From the NCBI GenBank assembly GCA_904502175.1, contig CAJGDU010000052.1:1-7294 (forward strand): DNA of 7,294 nt, given 5' to 3'. The notes under the pieces are model-generated. The model saw nothing but the letters and a program-made list of their open reading frames with translations. It was not told where the DNA came from and did no database searches. Below are positions 1 through 5,403 of the stretch, in pieces. The position numbers and the translations under genes were made by a program. Position 1 is the stretch's first letter; each line of letters begins with the position of its first letter. Origin of the DNA: Clostridiaceae bacterium (GTDB lineage Bacteria; Bacillota; Clostridia; Oscillospirales; Acutalibacteraceae).

Positions 1-1
1 C

Positions 2-799
2 AAAGTCGCGGTCTGCTTCAACATCAAGAACGTCGGCAGCATGAAGGCCGATGAGATCGCGCAGCTCTATGTCGGCGCCACCTTCGCTTCCAAAGTGTAT
101 CGCGCCAGAAAAGAACTCAAGGAGTTTGCCCGCGTCTCCCTCGAACCCGGTGAGACGAAGAATGTCGAGCTCACCCTCGACCGCTGTGCCTTCGAGTACT
201 ACAGCACCGACCTCGACAAGTGGGTCGTGGAGCCCGGCACCTACAGCATCATGATCGGCGCCTCCTCCAGAGACATCCGCCTTACCGCCGACGTGGACAT
301 CGACTACGGCGACGACCTCGCCGGAGAGGCCGACTATGCCGACTTCGCGCCGCATTACTTCAAGGCGAACATCGGCGAAGTCTCCGACGTCGAGTTCTAC
401 AACGTCCTCGGCTACGATCTGGACGAGTTCCTGCCCGACCCGACCGACCGCCGCCTCACCCAGGCCGACGCCATCGGCGACGCCACGGAGAGCAAGCCCG
501 GCAGAGCCATCAACGGCGCCTTCAACGCCCTCATGGGCATCCCCGGTATCCCGGAGAACATGAAGAAGCTCGTGGTCGAGTCCGCCACCACCATCCCCAT
601 CAACCGTCTGGTCCACACGTCCAAGGGCGTGTTCTCCGACACCATGGCCGATGGTCTGGTCCACCTGCTCAACGGCGGCAGCCTCATCGATACGGCCAAG
701 CTCTTCGCCCTCGGCCTTCCGTCCTCGGCGAAAGCGCTGGTGGTCCCCTTTATCAAAAAGCGGACCGCGCCGAAGCCCATCAAGAAAAAGGGCATCTGA
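2..799 (+). CDS. Glycoside hydrolase family 3 beta-glycosidase, C-terminal part (5'-truncated by window)
   Basis: This is the 3' end of a gene that begins left of the window; the reading frame is open from base 2, so the ATG at 41 is internal. The first roughly 95 visible residues match the fibronectin-III-like domain that closes GH3 beta-glucosidases: an N-x-G turn (KNVGS), then EIAQLYVG, KELKEFARVSLEPGE, a hydrophobic strand and EPGTYSIMIGASS. The catalytic (beta/alpha)8 and alpha/beta sandwich domains, with the nucleophile Asp, are not visible, so the substrate cannot be given; GH3 enzymes typically release glucose, xylose or N-acetylglucosamine from beta-linked glycosides. About 165 residues follow the FnIII domain, ending in a basic tail (KKRTAPKPIKKKGI). 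No secretion signal can be assessed. A terminator follows the stop directly. The GH3 assignment is secure; exact specificity is unknown. Confidence 0.85.
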   Translation, partial: KVAVCFNIKNVGSMKADEIAQLYVGATFASKVYRARKELKEFARVSLEPGETKNVELTLDRCAFEYYSTDLDKWVVEPGTYSIMIGASSRDIRLTADVDIDYGDDLAGEADYADFAPHYFKANIGEVSDVEFYNVLGYDLDEFLPDPTDRRLTQADAIGDATESKPGRAINGAFNALMGIPGIPENMKKLVVESATTIPINRLVHTSKGVFSDTMADGLVHLLNGGSLIDTAKLFALGLPSSAKALVVPFIKKRTAPKPIKKKGI

Positions 800-807
800 T
801 CCAACAA

Positions 808-840
808 CAAAAAGCCGTCGAGCGCATCGGCGGCTTTTTT
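808..840 (+). terminator. Rho-independent terminator after the GH3 gene
   Basis: The arms AAAGCCG (811-817) and CGGCTTT (831-837) pair. The stem extends inward through a T-G wobble and CGA/TCG to a five-base loop, GCGCA, and a run of six T (835-840) follows. It starts about 10 bases after the GH3 stop codon. It should end GH3 transcription before the thiamine pyrophosphokinase gene, whose start codon is only 28 bases further on, so that gene may rely partly on read-through. Confidence 0.85.
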
Positions 841-868
841 CTCGAATGACAGGAAAGGAAGTGGGACC

Positions 869-1531
869 GTGGTCCTCATCATCACCTCCCGGGTGGACGG
901 CCTCCCGGAGCTGTCGGTGGACTTTGCCGCCTGTGAGGCGGTCATCTGCGCCGACGGCGGCCTGCAGGTGGCGGAACAGCTCGGCATGCCGCAGGGCAAG
1001 CCGGTCTACCTCATCGGGGACTACGACTCCGGCACCCCGCCCACCGCGGCGGAGCGGGCGGCGGCGGAAGACCTCGTGCTGCTGCCCAGTGTCAAAGACA
1101 TGACCGACAGCGAAGCGGCCATCGACTACGCGGTGGCGCACGGCTTCTCCCGCATCCGGGTCCTCGGCGGCCTCGGCGGCCGGCTGGACCACACCATGGG
1201 CAACCTCGGCCTGCTTGCCAAATACGCGGGAGACCCCCGCGTGGAGGAGCTGTGGTTCGAGGACGGACAGAACCGGGTCTTCCTGAAGACGCCCGGCACC
1301 TTCCGGGTCCCGGCCGCGGGACCGGAGAACCGGTTCTCCTACTTCGGGCTCATCGCCTATGGCGGCGCGGTCAGAGGTCTGACCATCACCGGGGCGAAGT
1401 ACCCGCTCGAAGACCACACCCTCACGCCGGACACCACCCTCGGCGTGTCCAACGAGGTGGCGGCGGGGAGCCCGTTCGCGGAGGTCACCCACACGGAAGG
1501 CCTCCTGCTGGTCATCCTGTCAAAAGATTAA
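869..1531 (+). CDS. thiN: Thiamine pyrophosphokinase (thiamine diphosphokinase, EC 2.7.6.2)
   Basis: The 220-residue protein transfers pyrophosphate from ATP to thiamine, giving the cytosolic cofactor thiamine diphosphate. The family motifs appear in order: ADGG (28-31), IGDYDS (49-54), KDMTDSEAAI (76-85), LGGLGGRLDHTMGNL (99-113) and, in the C-terminal beta-sandwich that binds thiamine, GAKYPLEDHTL (175-185) and GVSNEV (192-197). The acidic metal/ATP residues of GDYDS and of TDSE are all present, as is the GGRLDH signature. Length is normal for bacterial single-domain enzymes (about 210-220). The start is a GTG at 869, preceded by a purine-rich AGGAAAGGAA (851-860); the ATG at 846 is in another frame. 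No clear promoter fits between the preceding terminator and the start. The gene converges on the leftward M28-like gene, with a shared terminator between them. The oxidoreductase at the right end needs thiamine diphosphate, but there is no transcriptional link. Confidence 0.93.
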   Translation: MVLIITSRVDGLPELSVDFAACEAVICADGGLQVAEQLGMPQGKPVYLIGDYDSGTPPTAAERAAAEDLVLLPSVKDMTDSEAAIDYAVAHGFSRIRVLGGLGGRLDHTMGNLGLLAKYAGDPRVEELWFEDGQNRVFLKTPGTFRVPAAGPENRFSYFGLIAYGGAVRGLTITGAKYPLEDHTLTPDTTLGVSNEVAAGSPFAEVTHTEGLLLVILSKD

Positions 1532-1569
1532 AAAAGAACCGACCCTTGCGGGTCGGTTTTCTTTTTTTG
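1530..1569. terminator. Bidirectional terminator between thiN and the M28-like gene
   Basis: The nine-base arms AACCGACCC (1537-1545) and GGGTCGGTT (1550-1558) pair perfectly around a TTGC loop. On the plus strand the hairpin is followed by a long T-rich run (1557-1568). On the minus strand it is followed by the complement of the A-run at 1530-1535, also a T-run. The two converging genes stop at 1531 and 1571, so one hairpin can serve both. Confidence 0.88.
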
Positions 1570-1570
1570 T

Positions 1571-2785
1571 TTACTCCGCGGGAGCGTCCACAGCGTACGC
1601 TGCTTCGAGGGCCACTTTGATGGCGCCTTCGACGGCGTGGACCGCGTTCGGGTTCAGCAGCTCGTCGTTGTCCGCCTCGGAGCGGTAGAAGAACGGGACT
1701 TCGTCCGGCAGCGAGGAGATCTGCGCGGCGGAGAGGCCGGCCTTCGAATAGACCTTGAGGCTGCCCTTGTGGTACTTCGGGTTGTGGTCGGTCAGCATGA
1801 CGCCGGCGTTGGCGGCGGCTTCCTCTATGAGCTTGGAAGCTTTGCGGCCCTTGGTGACCGCGTTCAGGGAATCGGCGTCATAGATGGAGTCGAAGCAGAG
1901 GACGGTGGTGTCCAGCGCATCCAGGTCGGCCTTGAAGTCTTTCACGAAGGCTTTGGCGCCGGCATGCTTCGCTTCCTTCGAGGAAGTGAGGAGCACGCAG
2001 AGCTCGGTGTTCTCGAGCCGCAGGTCCTGTTCCGCCATGTAGCGCATGGCTCCGCAGGCGGTGTAGGCGCCGAGCAGGTTGTCGGCGACGCCGGGGAAGG
2101 AGGAGCCGATGGACACCGTCCGGCTCAGGATGAGCGGGAAGATGACGAAGATGGGCAGGACGTACGCGAGGTACGAGAACTCTCTCTCATAGGCGAAGTT
2201 CAGGGTGCCGTAGTCCACGAGGAGCATGACGACAACGTAGGCGATGTACAGCGCCACGCCGAGGATGGCCAGGAACTTCAGGAACGCGGCGGCGCCGCGG
2301 GAAATGTTGCGTTTGTAGGGGGCGTCGAGGTTCGCCTCGAAGATGACGCGGGAGGTGGTCTCCCCGACGGGTTTCCGGCGGGCGAAGATGTTGACGTCTT
2401 CCACGCTCTTGGACGTGCCTCCGAAGATGCCGAAGACGGCCAGGAGGGACAGGAGCGCGGTGACCAGAGCCGCCAGCAGGAAGTACTTGTTGATGAGCAG
2501 GGCCAGGATGGCGAGTGCGGCGGTGGCAATCAGGAAAATGAAGGTCAGCAGGTTGGACGTGATGTACGCCTTCTGCTTCGCGTAGAAGTTGACCTCGTCG
2601 ACCTCGTCGCAGAACTCCTGCAGGTCTTTGGTCAGCTGTTCCCGGAGCATGAGTTCGCCCCGGCCGCCGGGCTGCCGCTTGTCGGGCTCGCCGTTGTCGT
2701 AAAAACTCTTGGAAGAGCGGACTGCATAGTTGCAGCACTCGCGGACTTTTCCGTCATAGCGCTCAAAGGTTTCATTGGCTTGCAT
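1571..2785 (-). CDS. Four-helix membrane protein with a degenerate M28-peptidase-like domain
   Basis: The start is taken as the ATG at 2785 (404 residues): AGGAGG (2798-2793) lies 7 bases before it but only 1 base before the in-frame ATG at 2791. Residues here are numbered from the 2791 ATG; subtract 2 for the chosen start. A charged N-terminal region (1-78) is followed by hydrophobic helices at about 79-100, 103-124, 169-192 and 206-223, then a soluble C-terminal domain. Blocks recall M28 zinc aminopeptidases: VIFEANLDAP (149-158, usually H-x-D), PGVADNLLGA (233-242), ELCVLLTSSKEAKHAGAKAF (263-282, usually EE-x-G-x-x-G) and LCFDSIYDAD (298-307). By eye the first ligand His is Asn154, the general-base Glu is Lys272 and the last ligand His is missing near Ser371. 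Asp156, Asp237, Glu273 and Asp301 remain. Peptidase activity is therefore doubtful. It is the second gene of an operon with the E1-like gene. The true function is unknown. Confidence 0.75.
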   Translation of the reverse strand: MQANETFERYDGKVRECCNYAVRSSKSFYDNGEPDKRQPGGRGELMLREQLTKDLQEFCDEVDEVNFYAKQKAYITSNLLTFIFLIATAALAILALLINKYFLLAALVTALLSLLAVFGIFGGTSKSVEDVNIFARRKPVGETTSRVIFEANLDAPYKRNISRGAAAFLKFLAILGVALYIAYVVVMLLVDYGTLNFAYEREFSYLAYVLPIFVIFPLILSRTVSIGSSFPGVADNLLGAYTACGAMRYMAEQDLRLENTELCVLLTSSKEAKHAGAKAFVKDFKADLDALDTTVLCFDSIYDADSLNAVTKGRKASKLIEEAAANAGVMLTDHNPKYHKGSLKVYSKAGLSAAQISSLPDEVPFFYRSEADNDELLNPNAVHAVEGAIKVALEAAYAVDAPAE

Positions 2786-2787
2786 GG

Positions 2788-3552
2788 TCATGCCTCCTCT
2801 TCGTCAAAATCGAATGTTTCGTCTTCAAAGTCGGACTTCTGACCGCAGATGGCACAGTCGTGCCGGTGGGTCAGGTCGATTTTTTCAATGGTGGCGTCTT
2901 CACAGTTGTAGATGAAGAGCTTGCCTTTCATGGCGACCTCCGCACCCAGCAGATACTGCAGGACAGAAGAGGACATGAGAGAGCCGATGGTGGAGGAGAC
3001 GCCGCTGACGCTGCCGTAGTTGTCCTCCGGAGGGATCTCCTCTCCGTAGAAGCAGGCGAGGCAGGGCGTTTCACCCGGAAGGATGAACGCGGTCGTGCCG
3101 ATGAACCCGTTGGTCTTGCCGAAGACGAAGGGCTTGCCGAGCTCGACACAGGCTTCATTGACCAGCATGGCAGTCTGCGGGTTGTTGACCGCGAGGATGA
3201 CGATGTCATACTGACTGATGATCTCGTACGCGTTGTCCTTGTTGATGGCGGTGGCGTGCGGGATGATGTTGATGAGGCTGTTGTAGGCTTTCAGTTTCCG
3301 CGTGGCGGAAATGACCTTCAGGGTGCCGAGGTCCTCCTCAAAATGGATGTGCGCGTTGAGGTTGGAGGGGCCGACGATATTGTGGTCCGCGATGCCGAGG
3401 GTGCCGACGCCGGCCGAAGCCAGGTTGTACATGAGCGTCGTGCCGATGGAGCTGGCGCCGATGACGAGGACGCTGGCGTCTTCCAGCATGTCCTGTCCGC
3501 CGTTGCCGAATTCGGGGACCATGCCCTGTCTTGAATACCGTTCCGAGTTCAT
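2788..3552 (-). CDS. E1/ThiF/MoeB-like fold protein with an altered ATP site
   Basis: The 254-residue protein starts at ATG 3552, with GGAGG (3564-3560) 7 bases upstream; the open frame runs further up, but those codons lie in the promoter. It begins RYSRQG (5-10), as E1-like adenylyltransferases do. It continues with a Rossmann strand and loop VLVIGASSIG (28-37), ADHNIVGPSNLNAH (55-68), DLGTLK (74-79), YDIVILAVNN (115-124), GETPCLACFYGEE (160-172), TIGSLMSSSVLQYLLG (188-203) and CAIC (233-236). The four zinc cysteines (164, 167, 233, 236) are intact. Canonical ATP-site residues are not: GxGGxG reads GASSIG, the Arg of SNLxRQ is Ala67, the catalytic Asp of the C-T-D-N block is Asn123, and the Arg after it is Ala128. 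The C-terminus is a strongly acidic tail (DFEDETFDFDEEEA). No ThiS, MoaD or other ubiquitin-like partner gene is in the window. The fold call is secure. ThiF or MoeB function is not supported; it may be an inactive or rewired member. Confidence 0.82.
   Translation of the reverse strand: MNSERYSRQGMVPEFGNGGQDMLEDASVLVIGASSIGTTLMYNLASAGVGTLGIADHNIVGPSNLNAHIHFEEDLGTLKVISATRKLKAYNSLINIIPHATAINKDNAYEIISQYDIVILAVNNPQTAMLVNEACVELGKPFVFGKTNGFIGTTAFILPGETPCLACFYGEEIPPEDNYGSVSGVSSTIGSLMSSSVLQYLLGAEVAMKGKLFIYNCEDATIEKIDLTHRHDCAICGQKSDFEDETFDFDEEEA
2793..2798 (-). promoter_or_regulatory. Shine-Dalgarno AGGAGG that decides the start of the M28-like gene
   Basis: On the minus strand the order is AGGAGG, C, ATG (2791), ACC, ATG (2785). 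The spacing is 1 base to the first ATG and 7 to the second, so the second is preferred. The site lies inside the last Glu-Glu codons of the E1-like gene, and that gene's TGA (2790-2788) sits 2 bases before the preferred ATG. This arrangement predicts translational coupling. Confidence 0.75.
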
Positions 3553-3589
3553 ACAGTTTCCTCCGGTGTTTTTTGTAATAACGTGAACC

Positions 3590-3618
3590 ATTATAGCAAT
3601 CAAACTGTGCGGTGTAAA
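3590..3618 (-). promoter_or_regulatory. Sigma-A-type promoter of the E1-like/M28-like operon
   Basis: On the minus strand TTTACA (3618-3613) and a consensus TATAAT (3595-3590) are separated by exactly 17 bases. Transcription should start near 3583, giving a leader of about 30 bases that contains the GGAGG ribosome binding site of the E1-like gene. This also rules out upstream in-frame start codons, including the ATG at 3588, for that gene. Confidence 0.78.
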
Positions 3619-3643
3619 CAGATTTTTTTGGCGAAATCTGTTT
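3616..3643. repeat. Perfect 10-bp inverted repeat overlapping the -35 box, possible operator
   Basis: AAACAGATTT (3616-3625) and AAATCTGTTT (3634-3643) are exact reverse complements separated by 8 bases. The left arm overlaps the -35 hexamer (3613-3618) of the E1-like gene promoter by three bases, and the rest extends just upstream. That position suits a regulator binding site. It is not followed by a T-run on either strand, so a terminator is unlikely. No known operator consensus was recognised; the operator role is inference. Confidence 0.55.
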
Positions 3644-3697
3644 CTACTTGTCAAAATATTCCAAACGAGGAGAAAAATGTACGAAAAGCTATACACA

Positions 3698-3727
3698 AAC
3701 AGAAAACCTCCCCGAAAACGGGGAGGT
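3698..3727 (-). terminator. Rho-independent terminator after glpK
   Basis: The nine-base arms ACCTCCCCG (3706-3714) and CGGGGAGGT (3719-3727) pair perfectly around an AAAA loop. Read leftwards, the hairpin is followed by TTTTCTGTTT. It lies 27 bases beyond the glycerol kinase stop and separates glpK from the promoter of the E1-like operon. Confidence 0.88.
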
Positions 3728-3753
3728 CTCGTGTGGTATTTCGGACGGTCGAC

Positions 3754-5280
3754 TCAGTGGTCGATCCAGTCTTTGGCTCTTTCGACCGCTTTTTTCCAGC
3801 CGGCATAGAGCTCGTCGCGGGTGGCGGCGTCCATGGCGGGATAGTAGATCTTGGAGACTTCGCGGTTCTCGGCGATCTCGTCGAGGTCTTTCCAGAAGCC
3901 CACCGCAAGACCGGCGCAGTAGGCGCAGCCGAGGGCAGTGGTCTCGACGATCTTCGGCCGGTTGACTTCACAGTCGAGGACGTCGGACTGGATCTGCATC
4001 ATGATGTCGGAGACGGAGGCGCCGCCGTCGACACGGATGGACTTGATGGCCATGCCGGAGTCGTCACGCATGGCGTTGACGAGGTCGGCACACTGATAGC
4101 AGATGGCTTCGATGACCGCGCGGCAGAAGTGGGCGCGATTGACACCGCGGGTCAGGCCGACGATGCAGCCGCGGGCATACATATCCCAATAGGGGGCGCC
4201 GAGGCCGGTGAAGGCCGGGACCAGATAGATGCCGTTGGCGTCCGGGACGGACTCGGCGAGTTCGTCGCAGCGGGGCGCCTTGTCGATCATCTGGAGCTCG
4301 TCGCGCAGCCACTGGATGGTGGCGCCGCAGTTGAAGGCGGAGCCTTCCAGGCAGTAGGTGATGTCTTCATCGGACAGGGCCCAGGCAATGCCGGAGATGA
4401 GGTTGCTCTTGGACTCGACTCTCTGTTTGCCGGTGTTCATGAGCAGGAAGCAGCCGGTGCCGTAGGTGGACTTGACGATGCCGTCCTGGAACGCGCACTG
4501 ACCGAAGAGGGCAGCGGGCTGGTCGCCGATGGCGCCGGAGACGGGTGTGCCTTCGAGGCCTTCGAGGCCGGCGATGCCGGGCGCCACAAGGCCGTAGACC
4601 TGGCTGGAGGGAACGACTTTCGGCAGGATGTTCATGGGGATGCCCATGAGGTCGCAGAGTTCCTCATCCCAGGACAGGGTGTTGATGTTGAACAGCATGG
4701 TCCGGGTGGCGTTGGAATAGTCCGTGACATGGACCGCGGTCTCCGGATGAACGGCGCCGCCGGTCAGGTTCCAGATGAGCCAGGTGTCGATGGTGCCAAA
4801 GAGGAGCTTGCCTTCGTCCGCGAGTTCCTGTGCTTCGGGAACGTTGTCCAGCAGCCAGCGGATCTTGGTGGCGGAGAAATAGGCGTCGACGATGAGTCCG
4901 GTCTTGGCCTTGATGGTCTCCAGATAGCCTTCTTCCTTCAGCTTCTCGGCATAGTCCGCGGTGCGGCGGCACTGCCAGACGATGGCGTTGTGGACCGGAC
5001 GGCCGGTGGTCTTGTCCCACAGGATGGTGGTCTCACGCTGGTTGGTGACACCGATGGCCGCAATGTCCTTCGGGTCGATCTCGCCCTCGCCGAGGATGGT
5101 GGCGACGCACTGCAGCTCCGTCATGAGGATGTCTTCCGGTCTGTGTTCGACCCAGCCTGCATGCGGGTAGATCTGCTCGAACTCTCTCTGGGACTTGGTG
5201 ACGATTTTGCCGTACTTGTCAAAGATGATCGCTCTGGAACTGGTGGTACCCTGATCCAAAGCCATTACATATTTGGCCAT
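3754..5280 (-). CDS. glpK: Glycerol kinase (EC 2.7.1.30)
   Basis: The 508-residue FGGY-family kinase phosphorylates glycerol with ATP to sn-glycerol 3-phosphate in the cytosol. The N-terminal ATP-binding motif ALDQGTTSSRA is at 7-17. Glycerol-site residues line up with the well-studied enzymes: RE (82-83), Trp102, Tyr134, the catalytic Asp253 in GDQ (252-254) and Phe278 after STYGTG. The C-terminal half carries FTGLGAPYWD (357-366), VDGGAS (417-422) and ETTALGCAYCAGLAVG (446-461). Length is near the usual 495-505. The start ATG has AAAGGAGG (5297-5290) 9 bases upstream. Residues 224-252, where many Firmicute enzymes carry the His phosphorylated by HPr, contain no His, so PTS activation by that route is unlikely. 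The usual GDQQAALFG reads GDQPAALFG. No glpF, glpD or glpO gene is adjacent. The gene has its own terminator and a probable promoter in the gap after the oxidoreductase gene. Confidence 0.96.
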   Translation of the reverse strand: MAKYVMALDQGTTSSRAIIFDKYGKIVTKSQREFEQIYPHAGWVEHRPEDILMTELQCVATILGEGEIDPKDIAAIGVTNQRETTILWDKTTGRPVHNAIVWQCRRTADYAEKLKEEGYLETIKAKTGLIVDAYFSATKIRWLLDNVPEAQELADEGKLLFGTIDTWLIWNLTGGAVHPETAVHVTDYSNATRTMLFNINTLSWDEELCDLMGIPMNILPKVVPSSQVYGLVAPGIAGLEGLEGTPVSGAIGDQPAALFGQCAFQDGIVKSTYGTGCFLLMNTGKQRVESKSNLISGIAWALSDEDITYCLEGSAFNCGATIQWLRDELQMIDKAPRCDELAESVPDANGIYLVPAFTGLGAPYWDMYARGCIVGLTRGVNRAHFCRAVIEAICYQCADLVNAMRDDSGMAIKSIRVDGGASVSDIMMQIQSDVLDCEVNRPKIVETTALGCAYCAGLAVGFWKDLDEIAENREVSKIYYPAMDAATRDELYAGWKKAVERAKDWIDH

Positions 5281-5328
5281 AGCAACGTTCCTCCTTTATT
5301 GAAACTATTTTATTATGCAATACCCGAT

Positions 5329-5359
5329 AAAAATGGCGCTGAGTGAAGACTCAGCGCCA
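5329..5359 (-). terminator. Rho-independent terminator after the PFOR gene, also in the glpK leader
   Basis: The perfect 11-bp arms TGGCGCTGAGT (5334-5344) and ACTCAGCGCCA (5349-5359) pair around a four-base loop. Read leftwards, the hairpin is followed by TTTTTATC (5333-5326). It lies 45 bases after the oxidoreductase stop codon. Because the likely glpK promoter lies to its right, the same hairpin would also be in the untranslated leader of glpK. Confidence 0.88.
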
Positions 5360-5370
5360 CTTCTAAATTC

Positions 5371-5399
5371 ATTCTAATACAGTGCTAATTTTTTAGCAA
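5371..5399 (-). promoter_or_regulatory. Candidate promoter for glpK
   Basis: On the minus strand TTGCTA (5399-5394, 4 of 6 consensus) and TAGAAT (5376-5371, 5 of 6) are 17 bases apart. Transcription would start near 5364, just before the terminator-like hairpin at 5359-5334 and about 84 bases before the glpK start codon. The region between hairpin and glpK is AT-rich but has no better -35/-10 pair. The call is moderate because the -35 is imperfect and the transcript would run straight into the hairpin. Confidence 0.45.
5383..5398. repeat. Short palindrome within the candidate glpK promoter
   Basis: TGCTAA (5383-5388) and TTAGCA (5393-5398) are perfect inverted arms around TTTT. AGTGC and GCACT lie just outside, offset by one base. 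It covers the -35 box and spacer of the candidate promoter and ends a few bases from the oxidoreductase stop. It could be an operator; it does not match the CcpA site consensus. At this size it could be chance. Confidence 0.3.
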
Positions 5400-5403
5400 G
5401 CAC

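Noticed and set aside
1637..2842. Plus-strand open frame (401 codons) opposite the M28-like gene
   Set aside because: Its composition is skewed to Gly, Val, Glu and Asp, it lacks a ribosome binding site and it overlaps a coupled operon gene with membrane helices; it is a mirror of that gene.
869..3552. A thiamine biosynthesis cluster (thiN plus ThiF-like gene)
   Set aside because: The two genes are in converging transcription units separated by the M28-like gene and a terminator, the E1-like protein lacks ThiF active-site residues, and no thiS, thiG or TPP riboswitch is seen.
3616..3643. Inverted repeat as a second terminator for glpK
   Set aside because: The arms are AT-rich with an 8-base loop and no T-run follows; a proper terminator is already present at 3698-3727.
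3649..3654. Consensus TTGACA on the minus strand upstream of the operon promoter
   Set aside because: The bases 17 positions downstream (CCAAAA) are not a -10 box, so it is not a second promoter on this evidence.
3553..3696. N-terminal extension of the E1-like protein by 48 residues
   Set aside because: It would begin upstream of the TTTACA/TATAAT promoter and contains no family sequence; ATG 3552 has a well-placed GGAGG and starts at the conserved RYSRQ.
3583..5346. Long plus-strand open frame (587 codons) opposite glpK
   Set aside because: It is antisense to a clear glycerol kinase, its product is a low-complexity Gly/Val/Asp/Ala-rich chain with no recognisable domain, and it is explained by GC-biased codons of the real gene.
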